DNA of 5,938 nt from a bacterium. Its GTDB lineage: Bacteria > NPL-UPA2 > JAGMAN01. The position numbers and the translations under genes were made by a program. The DNA lies in contig JAGMAN010000081.1 in the NCBI GenBank assembly GCA_023130215.1, positions 1-5,938 of the forward strand, given 5' to 3'. This document shows positions 5,902-5,938 of this stretch, piece by piece. The notes under the pieces are model-generated. The model was not told where the DNA came from and did no database searches. It saw only the letters and a list, made by a program, of their open reading frames with translations. Numbering within the stretch: the first letter of the stretch is position 1; every line of letters starts with the position of its first letter.

Positions 5902-5921
5902 GGAATTTACATTAATGTCAA
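5893..5921 (-). promoter_or_regulatory. Putative uxaE promoter with overlapping palindromic operator
   Basis: A perfect -35 hexamer TTGACA lies at 5921-5916 on the minus strand. With 16-17 nt spacing the -10 candidates (TTGATT or TGATTT, near 5899-5893) are poor, so the exact promoter is unsure. The -35 box is embedded in TTGACATTAATGTAAA (5921-5906), whose centre ACATTAATGT (5918-5909) is a perfect palindrome; the 16-mer is symmetric except for one base pair. A repressor bound there would block the -35 box, as expected for a substrate-induced hexuronate gene. A second GACATT copy sits at 5938-5933. No regulator gene is visible in the window. Confidence 0.35.
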
Positions 5922-5938
5922 GACGAAATAGAAATGTC

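Noticed and set aside
1-5938. CRISPR array, tRNA, rRNA, insertion sequence or phage/defence genes
   Set aside because: No regularly spaced direct repeats, cloverleaf, rRNA segment, transposase or phage-type reading frame was seen on either strand.

Overview
The window is a bacterial chromosomal segment in which every recognisable gene lies on the minus strand, so transcription runs from high to low coordinates: uxaE, a polyol-type dehydrogenase, an EF-G-like GTPase, yebC, and the first 42 codons of ruvC, which runs off the left edge. The yebC-ruvC pairing, Shine-Dalgarno sites of the GGAGG type and sigma70-like promoter elements point to a bacterium. The sequence does not fix the phylum. The nearest relative I can recall for the tagaturonate epimerase is the Thermotoga maritima protein, but that enzyme family is spread over several anaerobic and uncultured lineages.

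Positions 1-2965 form a compact informational block: an EF-G paralogue (EF-G2 type), then YebC 11 nt later, then RuvC 5 nt after that. An extended -10 promoter sits just upstream at 2989-3016. This looks like one operon joining ribosome-associated factors (EF-G-like, YebC) to Holliday-junction resolution. The EF-G-like protein is not the housekeeping translocase: its P-loop Asp and switch II catalytic His are replaced, and the G4 motif is NRMD.

Positions 3067-5847 form a much more AT-rich catabolic block: tagaturonate/fructuronate epimerase UxaE, then 144 nt of intergenic DNA, then a long-chain mannitol/altronate-type dehydrogenase with its K-x4-N-x2-H catalytic motif intact. Together they fit hexuronate (galacturonate/glucuronate) metabolism: UxaE interconverts D-tagaturonate and D-fructuronate, and a reductase of the dehydrogenase's superfamily would make D-mannonate or D-altronate. 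The exact substrate cannot be read from sequence.

Non-coding parts are short. 2966-3066 holds the promoter of the EF-G-like operon and a hairpin after the dehydrogenase. 4324-4467 holds a 61-bp nested inverted repeat. 5848-5938 is the uxaE leader, with a perfect TTGACA box inside a palindrome, two competing small hairpins, and a possible remnant reading frame that overlaps the uxaE start. No RNA genes, CRISPR arrays, insertion sequences or phage genes are visible, and no gene-free stretch exceeds 150 bases.
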